DNA of 64,000 bases from Ciborinia camelliae (GCA_025890175.1 JANPYM010000008.1:2271650-2335649), one strand, 5' to 3'; positions 36,939-47,595 are shown, counted from the stretch's first letter. Numbers and translations: made by a program. The notes: generated by a model not told the origin, from the sequence alone.

Positions 36939-37523
36939 ATGTCTATTTCATCACAGTCTGGAACACCCCGCCGAGTTCAGTTTGAGTCTAACGTCACAAA
37001 TTCGCCCTGCAAAAACATTGAGGTTGCCCAAAGGTCTGCGGGAAAACAGTATTATCATCGCATGGTGGAGATTGAGACGAGGGTCTGGGACGAAGCCAAG
37101 AACAAGTCGCAGATGAACGAGGGAGAATCGGATGCACAATCAAGGGATATGCAACGCCGAGTAAAATTCGCAAATAACCTCGCAAGCCTCCCCGAGAAAG
37201 ACGCCAAAGCTGCCGTGAATTCTATCAACAAAAAATACTACCATCGCATGGTTGACCTTGAGACAAAGCTATGGATCGAAGCGAAGAAGAAACCACACGT
37301 TGACGTTGAAGATTCGGATGGTGATCAACTCACGCCACCCATATATCAGAGGTGTCGAGATGGAACCATCACAAATGACACAGATAGTGCTGGCACTACA
37401 AACTCTCTCGGTATTATGTTCGATACTGAAAATGGTCGTTCTGAACTCCTTCAAAGCTCTACTAAGGTCGACGAAAACCGGGGAATGGCGAAATCGAAGA
37501 TAGGTGATGGCAGCTTTGCATAG
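36939..37523 (+). CDS. tandem-family small protein 4, internally duplicated, 194 aa
   Basis: Intronless. The first 115 residues are two copies of one unit with a 62-residue period. Copy 1 has RRVQF (11-15) and GKQYYHRMVEIETRVW (35-50). Copy 2 has RRVKF (73-77) and NKKYYHRMVDLETKLW (97-112), each ending in a Lys-rich EAKNK or EAKKK stretch. The unit equals the YHHRM module of the neighbouring genes, here doubled. The rest (116-194) is Ser/Thr/Asp-rich without the acidic FW ending. No signal peptide. The duplication within one gene mirrors the tandem duplication of whole genes around it. Function unknown. Confidence 0.75.
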   Translation: MSISSQSGTPRRVQFESNVTNSPCKNIEVAQRSAGKQYYHRMVEIETRVWDEAKNKSQMNEGESDAQSRDMQRRVKFANNLASLPEKDAKAAVNSINKKYYHRMVDLETKLWIEAKKKPHVDVEDSDGDQLTPPIYQRCRDGTITNDTDSAGTTNSLGIMFDTENGRSELLQSSTKVDENRGMAKSKIGDGSFA

Positions 37524-39305
37524 ATGGACATGCCAATAGAGCACAACGAAGCACACTTTTCGTGGAACCATCGACTTTTCTTGATGTAGGAAACTTGGAT
37601 ACTTTCTTAGCTCCGAGTTGTACCCCTACTTGATTATGTTATGTGGGTAGTTTGGTGTCAGGATCTAGACTGGAGGAAGGAAGTCATTTTGCGAAATCAG
37701 GGGATGTGGCGATGTTCACAAGGTCAAGAAATGAATCAGACGTGAGAATCGATATGTCTTTGCCATGAATTACATTACATGTACTCTATAACCTGTCACT
37801 ACATTTGCGATTGCGGAGACTTCAAAATGGAAATGAAATGAGAGTTTACCACTTATGATACCTCCGCTATTGGGCTCAATAAGGTCTCGGCTGAAGTTTG
37901 CGAAAGACTCTAGGCTGGGACTAAGAGGATTCCCATGTTTTCATGCATGCATATCACCATATAATCAATTTGTTGATTTGAAGATCTGATTCTAACTAAT
38001 TCTAAGATGTTACCGGCTAGTTTGTTAGATGTACACTCTTAATCAGCAGCTATGAGGTTGTTTGAAGCAAGCAATTGTATATCAGACTAGACTGACCGAT
38101 AACCACTAGCAATTAAATTGTAGGTGATGTTTGATAGTCTCATGCGTTATGAGAACTAATCGCGCAATCATGCCTGAGTGAGTATATATATGTAAGATCC
38201 TGAACTCCGGATTAAAATTGCTATTCACATCTACTTTCCAGGCATGATTCTCCTTCCACATTCTAGAATTTCTCACAATATAGTGTAAAAAGATTGTGGC
38301 TCTTCTAACTCCGAATTACCTATTGATAATTTACAAGATAGCCAGATCGATTAAACAGCACGTGCTCTATTTGGCGCGATTTCGGGATTGGGTGCGCAAT
38401 ATATCCAAAGTTCAGGGAACTAATCGCGGGTTTCATGTCTCAAAATGTACAATTATTCATCAAGGGAATAGGCTTATCGAAAGATCTACTCCAACTAAAT
38501 CGAATGGAAATACAAGGCCTATTACATCAGGGATGTATACTAAACAATGAATTTGCACATTGGAAAAAGCTGCTATTCGTTACAAGCGTGGCGTAAAGGG
38601 CAAGAAGATCAAAACAGTTTAAGTAAGAATCATTTCAATGCTAACAAGAAGCTAAAATATGATATAAAACTTCATAGTAGTCTCGATTTATAGGAAAATT
38701 GGTTGTAGACCATGGTAAATCAAGGCCAATCCCAGTTTCAAGAGTATGGGAGATTAATGATACAAATTTTTCAGCCGAAGTCATGATTGAACTCTGAGTA
38801 ACATGTTCTGACAGACTTTGTATAAACTGTGAGAGTATTAGTACTATGAATAGAGACTCTCTAATAGTCTGGAAAGATATCAACATCCAATCACTGAAAT
38901 CACTGATTTCCTTGCATACAACCGAACTTGAAGACAGCGACCAATAATACTTCATTCCTTACATATGTATCATTCCCCAACCTTCATTGATTCACGAGTA
39001 TATGTGATGGTACCTGGTTCGGGAAAGTGAAAAAGAAACCGTGAAAAGACTGGCCCTAGCCGGTACGGCTGGATCGACCACAATTTGTTTATTTTATGGC
39101 TTTGACACTATCATCGTACCTGTCGTGACTGCAGTACAAGGGACTATATTTTAATCCATATTGCTCTCCAATCCCCAAGAATTTACATCACAAAAAACAT
39201 TTACAACATTTTCTAAAGTTGATCTGGTACCATTCCTCACTCAATCTTACGAAATAGCACCTCTTCTCGAAATCATCTAGATCTCCAGAATATCGAGTCA
39301 TCAAA
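37524..39305. other. gene-free stretch
   Basis: No supported gene. A TATATATATG at about 38184-38193 hints at an old promoter, but no family-like frame follows. A minus-strand 104-codon frame at 38641-38955 has no supporting feature. Confidence 0.35.
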
Positions 39306-39809
39306 ATGTCTGAAATAAGAGAAGTCCGAACTCTTGGTCGTAGGAAAGGTCGAGCAGTAGCCAAAATGGCAGGAAATAACAGATACCAAAACGAACTCAA
39401 AGCACCCCCCAAGTCAGATCAGGTACCTCTACCGGAGACTCCCAGAAGATCCACATTGCCTAAAGAGTGGACACAAGAAACGTCTTCATCCACTGCGTCA
39501 TCGCACGGAAATTTGGATTTCGGTGTCGCGTCTCCCAGCACAAACACTTCATCGGGTACCAACAACACCCTCGGACCCTCTGATCCAAACGCACGATTTT
39601 GGACCATTCTCGCTACCTCCAAGAGAAATCGTTCTGTCAGCAAGCCGAGAAAAACATTAGGAGGAGCTGAATTTGGGAAGAAGGAAGATGGAGAATCAGA
39701 GAGACGCCCTACTCAAAAAGAAGGAAATGAAGCTGGCGTCACTGGTGGTTTAATGTCAGGAGGTACATTCGGCAAAACTAGAATTCAAGAAGCGAAAGAA
39801 ACCGAATGA
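39306..39809 (+). CDS. tandem-family small protein 5, 167 aa
   Basis: Intronless, with good start context (caaaATGtct). It is the most diverged member: the SPPGAP motif is reduced to PLPETPRRS (about 41-49). It keeps ARFWTILATSKR (98-109), like GRYWSLIDIAKR in the gene at 41855, and GGAEFGKK (about 119-126), like SEAAFGAK in the gene at 44736. The N-terminus is basic (GRRKGRAVAKMAGNNRY) and could be a nuclear signal. The chain is Ser/Thr/Gly-rich and probably mostly disordered. I place it in the family mainly by these two segments and its position; it could be an independent small gene. Confidence 0.65.
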   Translation: MSEIREVRTLGRRKGRAVAKMAGNNRYQNELKAPPKSDQVPLPETPRRSTLPKEWTQETSSSTASSHGNLDFGVASPSTNTSSGTNNTLGPSDPNARFWTILATSKRNRSVSKPRKTLGGAEFGKKEDGESERRPTQKEGNEAGVTGGLMSGGTFGKTRIQEAKETE

Positions 39810-41854
39810 TCTCTGGTAGTTTAACTACCAAGAGGGGGCTACGTCTTTTTCTTTGGCAGTGCCTTTCTGGCCCTTTCAACTACCGGTCTTGCGCGTCAAC
39901 CAACCTTCTTGGCCCATATTTATCGAGGCTACTATGTCATAGGACTTCTTCTCGCCATAACATGGTCATAATTGTTGGGATATTTTATCTATACTGGCAG
40001 ATTTTGCAGAGCTCTGTGGGATTTTTGAAACTGGGAAATCGACTTAAGGAGTGATTATGAAGGATTGGGATATTTACAGAGGCTTCTCGAGATACGCGAT
40101 GACTGGCGATGTGTCATAAGCTTTTTAGTATTTTCTTGTTATTTGTTTCTCCTACAAACAGACCGATGCGAGAGACAGTGAGGAATATTCTAATCCCTGC
40201 GTCTTATGAAGTTACATATGCTAAGGTAAAGGTTTATTCTAGATGAAATAGATACCTAATGAGCCATATATAATGGCTAGGCACGCTACGATTTCATCGG
40301 TAAATGGTAGTCAAATATAGCAATTATAATGATTCAGTTATTAAATTATGCTCTCTCTACATATTATCATTCAGCTTCTATTAATTGTCAGTAAAGACCT
40401 CTGTGGGTGATCAATAACGTTTCAAGTATAGACTTTTGTGGTTTCAAAGATCCTCCAAGTCAAATTCAATGAGGAGACTACAAATCTTGGTAATTTAGGC
40501 TGTGAACTGGTCATCAATTTAACCCATCCTAGCCATTCATACCCCTTAACTTGGTATTTTTCTGATAGTATATTAATTGAAGTTATTTGCCACAATTCTC
40601 TATGAAATACTCTTTTTCCCCAGAAGATTATCTTTAAAAGTATATCCTCAAGATTACCCTCCAGGAAAACCCACCCATGCCAGAAACGAATATGTGAGGA
40701 TTGAGGGACAGAATAATATAAACAGAAATGAAAGGGTCTTTGGGCGTCGTCCATTGACAGAAAACTTTACGCAAACATATTTACCTTATGTTCGTTGTGT
40801 ATAGGCTTGATTTGGGGTAATGATCACTTGATAATCACTTCATACCTAATTACCTAGCAATTGCCTAATAAATTCCCATGATGAGCAGATACATGGTGGA
40901 AGGTAATTACTCGAACCGTGCTCTTACATACCCATATCTCTACCGTCATTAACTACTGTCTATGACCGAACTGCATACGGCGGGACTTTGAAGAGGCGCA
41001 GTCTTTGAGACGAGATTGTCATCTTGAATTAGTCTAATCTGTACAAAAAATCCCTGGTAGCGAATATTACGGTCTGGAACTTCCTAAATTTGAGCACATG
41101 GCTTCTTATGTGTTCTTTGCTGAAGTATTATGGATTTTGATACTGACTTGTCAATATACGGGCGAATGAGAGAACCTTGGCCAAGATATGATACTGACAT
41201 GGCCATTAGATTTATATGAGTCTTATAGAATGGTAGGAAAGATTTGTTTGTTAGTTAGACTGGCTCTCAGCAGTTATGGGAGCTCATAAGGAAAGGGAAA
41301 TCGGGGGGTTGAATATAATATATATGAAGAGGAGTGTTTCCACGACTTAACTTGTCCGGGGCACTTCACAGGAGCATATAAGAGAGGCCAACACAATGTT
41401 CAGCTTCAATTCGGAACCATAAAATCAGACTTTGAGGAAAACTCTATCTGAATGGATTGTTCTGGAATCTCTGGTTGGATGTGTCATAATCTTGTAGGCG
41501 GAGGCCTCACTCAACGATTATTACCTTTACATTCTTGACCATATCCCTATCTCTACGTCTTACGGTTTACCGGCTTACCCATTAAAACCTAGCGTCGAGG
41601 CAGAAATCCAAATTTTGCAGCTGTATAGCCAATCGGATCACGTTTTTCGTTCAAAATCGGGACTGTGACCGTAACCGTATTTGAAAAGTTCATATAAACG
41701 CAAGCACTTCTTGGGCTCCCAGATATTTCCATACTCCTTGTATCCCCATCACCCACAGATTAGTTCTTCTCAACAAATTCATCAAGTTCAAACCACACAT
41801 CATCACTAACCTTTGAAAGCATCGCGGAAAAGCTCGAAACTTGCGTTACTCAAC
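39810..41854. other. gene-free stretch with possible family relic
   Basis: No intact gene. Around 40640-40765 one frame reads QDYPPGKPTHARNEYVR and then ERVFGRRPL, faintly like PPGAPRPxR followed by the xxFGxK segment of the family. It may be a decayed copy. The last 200 bases hold the promoter of the gene at 41855. Confidence 0.3.
41665..41679 (+). promoter_or_regulatory. GTGACCG repeat motif
   Basis: GTGACCGTAACCGTA, 190 bases before the ATG at 41855 and about 12 bases upstream of a TATA-like ATATAAA at 41692-41698. Confidence 0.5.
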
Positions 41855-42361
41855 ATGAACACTACTCGGAAGTCCCCCATTACTGAGGGTGAAAAAATCC
41901 AACCCACCCAAAGGGATGTTCTGCGCACTCCACCTCCGTCGTATATGTTTTCTCCACCGGGAGCTCCTCGTCCAAAGAGAATCGGGAATGTCAGGGATAT
42001 GACGGCAAACGATAGCCCTCTAAAAGCTCGAAGCCACTTCAGGCGGCCGTCAACGGTCTCACAATACCTCACCACCAGCCAGGCTTCAACTTTCAACCGT
42101 CCAACTCTTATTATGGGGGATTCTAACGGCAGATATTGGAGTCTGATCGATATTGCGAAGCGGCAGAGCAACGGGCATCGCGTTGCAGAGAATTCCCCTT
42201 CTGAAGTCTCGAATGTAAGAGCTTCTACATCATCTTCAAGCCACCCTGTCTATGGAACAAAACCTGGGCATCAGAAACCCGAAGATGCAAAGGCTACGCA
42301 GACAGATGAATTCTGTAAGCTCAGTGCGCAACTTAAGGAAGAGGAGAAGGACTTTTGGTGA
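41855..42361 (+). CDS. tandem-family small protein 6, 168 aa
   Basis: Intronless. I take the ATG at 41855 (caacATGaac), about 170 bases after the promoter motif. RTPPPSYMFSPPGAPRPKR occupies residues 24-42, the fullest form of the N-terminal signature. NGRYWSLIDIAKR lies at 91-103, and the protein ends with DEFCKLSAQLKEEEKDFW (151-168), nearly the same as the end of the gene at 33533. Between these the sequence is Ser/Thr/Asn-rich. The closest relative in the window is the gene at 43228 (RDPLKTPPP and SPPGAPRQR), so these two look like a recent duplicate pair. No signal peptide; function unknown. Confidence 0.75.
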   Translation: MNTTRKSPITEGEKIQPTQRDVLRTPPPSYMFSPPGAPRPKRIGNVRDMTANDSPLKARSHFRRPSTVSQYLTTSQASTFNRPTLIMGDSNGRYWSLIDIAKRQSNGHRVAENSPSEVSNVRASTSSSSHPVYGTKPGHQKPEDAKATQTDEFCKLSAQLKEEEKDFW

Positions 42362-43052
42362 ATATTTTCTCCAGGATGAACTGAAGACGGACGTCCGTAT
42401 ATGGGAAAATGCGACGGTCATTGCGGTTTTAGTTTAGTTTGTGTTTCGGTCTGTCTTTTTGGTGGTATTATTGGATAATCTTTTTTCGCGGGAGCCACTT
42501 GATTTGGGCCAAGAGCTCACTGGTGTGAGATACGCGTGGGCTTCAACGCGTAGATCTGAAGCCATAGAGGAAATCTACAGACCAGGATACCAAAAATTAT
42601 GACATCTCCTTTCAAGGGAGAATAATTTGGTGGTAGTCAGCAAGATTTGGGTTATGGATGACTTTACTGTATTCATCTGGATAGCATGTATCTATTCACG
42701 CAATGCGAAGTTTTTAATTGAATTTATAATAAATCCTTATTCACTGAATATAACTGTCCCTCTCACCATAAATTCCAATTAGCTTCTCAGAAATCGGAAA
42801 CTTGAGCTAGTCAATGATAACTCCTTTTTTGGTGACAATTTGGCATCCCCAAGGAGGTTTCGGAAGCTAGACGTCTCTCCTCCGCTTTGCCTAGCCCAGG
42901 ACAGCTCTGCTATCGTAAATTTTCCCCAAATATCTATATGCCGCTCCCACTTTTCTCTTGGTCCCTTTCAAGACTTTGATTAGACTGAGAGTTCGCGAAC
43001 CTTCCTTTACACTACGGAAATGCAAGTCCATTCTTTTCAAGAATTCACACAG

Positions 43053-43076
43053 GTGACCGTGACCGTAGTGACCGTA
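43053..43076 (+). promoter_or_regulatory. triple GTGACCGT motif
   Basis: Three consecutive (G)TGACCGT units, the strongest version of the family promoter motif, 150-175 bases before the ATG at 43228. Confidence 0.55.
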
Positions 43077-43090
43077 GCTTTGAGAGAGCT

Positions 43091-43099
43091 TATATATAT
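43091..43099 (+). promoter_or_regulatory. TATA box
   Basis: TATATATAT 14 bases after the triple GTGACCGT motif and about 130 bases before the ATG at 43228. Confidence 0.5.
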
Positions 43100-43227
43100 G
43101 AACACTTCTCCAACTCTTGGGAATAATCTTCATGATTAAATCTCCATAAACAAAGAGAAAGTTAACGACTCCGATTCATCAAACAAAAAAACTCAAACTT
43201 ATCCATCAAATATTTCTTCAGATTAAC

Positions 43228-43749
43228 ATGTCTGCGATGAATAACAATCAAACGTTCGCCGATGAGACGGTTAGGACACCACCGAAAGCGGCAAAAGATG
43301 CAACGACTAACTCAACTTCACGCCGAGATCCGTTGAAGACACCGCCTCCCTTTCATATAACATCTCCGCCAGGGGCTCCACGCCAGCGAATAGTCTCTCG
43401 TTCCAGAGACAAATATCGAGCCATTTTTCCTGAACAGAGTTCATCTTACAGGAGCGGTTATGCAAACGACCAGCAGTTCGGCAACAAGATCGATCCCCTT
43501 GCCCTCCAAGATGGCACATCCAAACCTCGCCATAACAATGGGAGATATTTGCGTCGAAATGATGGCCTAGAGACAGGCGCTCTAACGTCGGAAATACAGT
43601 TTCCTGGCCAATCTGAAGCGCATGCATCATCCACTTTGGCTCAATCACGGGTAGAACGCACTTCTGTCGCTCCAGATGCGTCAAAGAATGAGGAACCTTT
43701 CTGTGAAGTCAAGAAAGCAAAACAGGGAGAAGAGGAGAAGTTCAGGTAA
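43228..43749 (+). CDS. tandem-family small protein 7, 173 aa
   Basis: Intronless, ATG in good context (taacATGtct). DPLKTPPPFHITSPPGAPR lies at residues 34-52, parallel to DVLRTPPPSYMFSPPGAPR in the gene at 41855. QQFGNK and NGRYLRRNDG follow in the middle. The ending PFCEVKKAKQGEEEKFR is the family C-terminus with FW changed to FR and LKEEE to KQGEEE. It has a TATA box and the strongest copy of the family promoter motif, so it is probably co-regulated with its neighbours. No signal peptide or membrane span. Function unknown. Confidence 0.75.
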   Translation: MSAMNNNQTFADETVRTPPKAAKDATTNSTSRRDPLKTPPPFHITSPPGAPRQRIVSRSRDKYRAIFPEQSSSYRSGYANDQQFGNKIDPLALQDGTSKPRHNNGRYLRRNDGLETGALTSEIQFPGQSEAHASSTLAQSRVERTSVAPDASKNEEPFCEVKKAKQGEEEKFR

Positions 43750-44735
43750 ATCAAACCTGAGGAATATGTGCGGCAGTCGTACTTTTAAGAAGTGAGTATG
43801 TTTCTTTTTGAATCCCTAACGATGACAACAAAAATATTGATAAAACTAACTAACCGATTTTATTATCAGAAACATACATTTGTCGCCCATAAGGGTCGAG
43901 ATAGTCATGGAACTTTCCTTGGTTTATGTTTTATTTCCTTGGCAATGCATTATTTTGGGGACTAATAATGTGAGGAGAGTTGAGGCAAAATTTGGTGACA
44001 GCAAAAACGTTGATGGTATTAGCGCATTATTAGGATACTGGATTTTTATTTCTTATTATTGATATTATTATTGTGTATCGAGCTAGTGTATGTAGAACTA
44101 TATTATATCAACATTTCGACAAACGGAGCCCTGCTAGGGGATCATATTTCGTATGGTGAAGGTGTTGATATTAGTTCTCGGTAATTTTGGGGATAGCTAA
44201 ATCAAAGCACACAATTCTATTCTCTGTATGTAGCCAGGGGCTAATAACAACTAATCATACTTTTCCACCATTTTTAATTGAAATATTTTGAAATAGAAGA
44301 AAAGCAAAGACCGTCAGATAGCAGTGAAATCTACTTAAAATTTTCTTTCCGCCCATGAACTAAATTCGCATTGTCATGCTCATCTAGATACCAATTTTCT
44401 TTTGGCTTCCAAAGGTTCCCCTTGGCATCAACTGTATATATAGACAGTCAAAGGTTGACGTAGGGAAACATTGATTCGCCACTACGGCTTATTAGCAGTC
44501 ATTCATTACGTTCATAAACTAGCCCACACCACCGTGACCGTAGACCGTATTGAAGCTAGTGCCACCACCTTGGCTGTATATGGAGATATTCTCTATTTAA
44601 GGACTTGAAAACTTTCCCAATTCCAAATTTCCAATAAGCACTTGGAATATTGACAAAATTACATTAACAATCAATTTTTAATCGAAGTTATTCTTATCAT
44701 TCCTATTCTTTCCAAAAACAAGTATCATAACAGAG
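43750..44735. other. intergenic stretch
   Basis: No gene supported. The last 200 bases hold the promoter motif of the gene at 44736. A 60-codon frame at 43880 lacks support. Confidence 0.35.
44534..44549 (+). promoter_or_regulatory. GTGACCG repeat motif
   Basis: GTGACCGTAGACCGTA about 190 bases before the ATG at 44736, the same spacing as for the genes at 41855 and 43228. Confidence 0.5.
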
Positions 44736-45392
44736 ATGCCATCAATTAACATCAATAACCACCAGAGTCTGACACCCACCGCGGCTAATTCGACACCTCA
44801 AACCCCATCCAGAGATATGGCATCAATGAATGAAGTCCCAACAACACCTACAAATTCTTACGCGATATCTCCACCGAAAGCTCCTCGTCCACAACGAGTC
44901 ATGCGCCCCGAAGAAGTGTGGGAAAGAAATCGTGAACCATCGACTCCATCTCGTACCCAAACCAACTTAAAAAGCCGGTCTGGCCCACGAGCATTCAGCG
45001 AGCGCGATAGACTAAGAGATTCACGCTCCAGATCGCCCCCACGAGATCGTTCGCTTGATCGTTCGCTTCCATACCGAAGTCGATCACCGACAAATAATAT
45101 TCGTCGACGCAGAATATTTAGTGAAGCCGCATTTGGAGCGAAAGTTGTCAAACCTAGCAACCAGGGTGCTCCTATCAATAACAAAAACCCCTCCGACGAA
45201 TTTGACATCAGTGCGCTATATTGGAACAAGCTTTCTCTAGCAGATCCAGAGCACAATGAAAATACGGCCATAAACACATCGTCCAAACTTCTAAGCGACG
45301 AGTTCGGGGGCATGGTATTGAACGATAGTGGTGCAGATGCGTTCCACAAGATGGGAAAGGCGTTCCGCGACGAGGAACGTGGCTTCCGGTGA
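44736..45392 (+). CDS. tandem-family small protein 8, SR-rich, 218 aa
   Basis: Intronless. ISPPKAPRPQRVM at residues 44-56 is the family signature with Gly replaced by Lys. Residues about 75-125 are rich in Ser-Arg and Asp-Arg dipeptides (RDSRSRSPPRDRSLDRSL), a composition typical of nuclear RNA-binding or splicing-associated proteins and not seen in the other members. RRRRIFSEAAFGAK follows, then DISALYWNKLSL (compare GRYWSLIDIAKR at 41855). The end AFHKMGKAFRDEERGFR (202-218) is the family C-terminus with FW changed to FR. The SR-like insert suggests phosphorylation-dependent binding, which is inference. Function unknown. Confidence 0.75.
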   Translation: MPSININNHQSLTPTAANSTPQTPSRDMASMNEVPTTPTNSYAISPPKAPRPQRVMRPEEVWERNREPSTPSRTQTNLKSRSGPRAFSERDRLRDSRSRSPPRDRSLDRSLPYRSRSPTNNIRRRRIFSEAAFGAKVVKPSNQGAPINNKNPSDEFDISALYWNKLSLADPEHNENTAINTSSKLLSDEFGGMVLNDSGADAFHKMGKAFRDEERGFR

Positions 45393-46371
45393 AGAAAAGG
45401 TCGAAGCGCTTCAAAATAGGAACAACGGTCTTGCGAAAGAGCAGGTGGATATGGTAGCCGTCAAGATATTGAGATTTTGGAAGCGTTTAGTTCAGTCAAA
45501 GTTTTGCGCAGTGTCGGATTTTCTTTTGGTAACAAGTGGTATTGGTTTAGGGTTACTGTGGGGAAAGAGGAGGGGTCGCCATTCTAAGGTTGTGCTAAAG
45601 CCTTCTATAATATTGGCGGTGGATTTGAGGATGGATAATTTGATTGGCGCAATTGGTAATTGGGGGCAGGGGTATTTTGTTCAGTTAAGTTCGACGTAGT
45701 GGGATGGTGGTTCCAAAATACTCGAGGGCGTATGATTTGACGGATGACGCAGTAGTGTGGGAGGGGAAATATTTCCCTTGAGATAATTCAAATGAGTTTT
45801 TCACCAAATAAGTTCATTTTTGTTGCATTGAATCTTCTTACTCGGTGATATTAAAACCCTACTCATCTTCTCAAGACCCGTCCCAAAGCTTTATGACCCT
45901 GACTAAATTTTTGGAAGCGGAGCAGAATGTGAAATTTGTAAGACAAAGAAAACCTCTTGATAATGTCCTTCAAGTGACCGTCACTCAAAATCAACATTTA
46001 GACATAGGTATAGGTATAGCCCCCGTGAAGTTTTGACAGGCGTCCCAGTGAATTCTCAAAGTAAGCGAGTGCCGTACATTTCATTTCACTCCTCAAAATT
46101 CCCTTTACTTGATTCGCCCAGAAGGTTATGAAAATATTGAAGACATATTGCAAAGGACCAATTAGTCTATTATAGGCATAGAAAAGACTACGTATACGGT
46201 TTTGCCCAAACAAAACCATATTATCTGTCTGTTTCAGTGTTTTGGACACAAGGCTTTCCAAATCTTTTCAACTCTACACCAAAGACCCAACTTTTTAATC
46301 AACAGAGTCACCTGGACTGTTCTCCGAGTCGAAAATTGCCACAATCCATTAAACTACTCAACTCTCGCAAA
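45393..46371. other. intergenic stretch
   Basis: No gene supported. It carries the promoter-like motif at 45974-45985. Confidence 0.35.
45974..45985 (+). promoter_or_regulatory. GTGACCG motif, single
   Basis: GTGACCGTCACT about 390 bases before the ATG at 46372; a weaker and more distant version than at the other family genes. Confidence 0.3.
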
Positions 46372-46950
46372 ATGTCCCATACCACAGACTACCTTACTGT
46401 AATGGAGCTGCCAAAGCCAGGTTCGAGAAAGAGATCCGATGAAAGAAATGTACCTCACGGCCATCGAGAGGCGCACACAAGCAACACAGGCTCTCGAGTA
46501 ATCCTCGGTGAAAGAAAACTGCCAACCCCAGAAGATACAATCATGACCGACGAGAGTTACACCAGTGCGACTTACGACCATGACATATCAATGTCCGACG
46601 GATACTACACCAACGAAGCTCAAGCTGGCGATACAACCATTAATCGTTCAACTTATGGGTTTGTTGCACCTACAGCTCCAGCTCCAGCTCCAGCTGCTGC
46701 TCCTAAGCCAAGATTCGCAGCTCCTGCTCCTAAGCCAAGATTCGTGCCAGCTCCACGTCGTCGTAAAGGAATTCTAGATCCCAGGGAAGCTGCAGATAAC
46801 GCTGCATTCTTTTCTCGTGCAAGCAGACAGTATCATCACGAGATCGGAGAGATCGTTCGCCAGGGTGCACCTAGAGCTCAAAGGGATACGTCTAGAGATG
46901 CCGATAAGGGAAAGTCAACCGACATTTTCTGGGATGGTGAACAGAATTGA
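46372..46950 (+). CDS. tandem-family small protein 9, 192 aa
   Basis: Intronless. I take the ATG at 46372 (gcaaaATGtcc) since the frame upstream looks like leader. The N-terminal half is polar with an acidic Tyr-rich stretch (DESYTSATYDHDISMSDGYY, 60-79). A proline/alanine segment (about 99-129) contains two PKPRF repeats. SRQYHHEIGEIVRQGAPR (151-168) combines the YHHRM-type helix with a GAPR remnant. The end is KSTDIFWDGEQN, an FW motif in acidic context. It therefore belongs to the YHHRM branch of the family, with the genes at 33533, 35524 and 36939. No signal peptide. Function unknown. Confidence 0.7.
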   Translation: MSHTTDYLTVMELPKPGSRKRSDERNVPHGHREAHTSNTGSRVILGERKLPTPEDTIMTDESYTSATYDHDISMSDGYYTNEAQAGDTTINRSTYGFVAPTAPAPAPAAAPKPRFAAPAPKPRFVPAPRRRKGILDPREAADNAAFFSRASRQYHHEIGEIVRQGAPRAQRDTSRDADKGKSTDIFWDGEQN

Positions 46951-47595
46951 GGTTCGGCTCAGAAGAAGGATTTTCATGTCAAACTTTACATACTGGTGCT
47001 AGCCAACGGGCAGAGATAGACTTTCTGTGTATTCCTCATATTGAGTAGCCCTATATTGACCATGAAAGTCGGAGGGTGACTCGATACGTGTCAGCTACTC
47101 CTCTTTTCACCTTCATTCTTCTGCAGCATTATGCTCTCACACTGACCATTTCCATAAGAATCATTGTCTGATGCTATATTGGAGATTCGGGGCATAGTTT
47201 ACGGTCGCGGAGGTGGTTAGTTTAGGGAATTGCAATTAACTTGTTCTAGCAAACATAAAATTATGTTTCTCATAACTTGCTACACGTGAAGAATATAATA
47301 AATTGCGAACCAATCTATTGAGACTCAATTATCCTTTGTAATCATCTTAGTAATGAATATCAGATCCCTCTTATATTGGCTTGTCTAAGCCGCCTCTCCC
47401 CCCAAAAGTGAATGCTGAGTTCCCCATCAACCAATCGGAGACGCACTTTTAATTTTAATTTCAATTGGTTCCTTAACCGACCTCCTGAATTTCACAACAC
47501 CACCACACCCCCCATCAAAGAGTTCATCCATTACACCACAAAAAAAAACAAACAACAACCCAACCATTCAACAACAACATCAAAGTACAAACACT
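46951..47595. other. intergenic stretch
   Basis: No gene. The C/A-rich sequence 47400-47595 is the likely leader of the next gene. Confidence 0.4.

Noticed and set aside
38641..38955. 104-codon minus-strand frame
   Set aside because: It has an ATG but no promoter, motif or splice support, and AT-rich composition makes such frames likely by chance.
45328..45699. 123-codon frame downstream of the SR-rich family gene
   Set aside because: It starts inside the 44736 gene in another frame and has no family motif.
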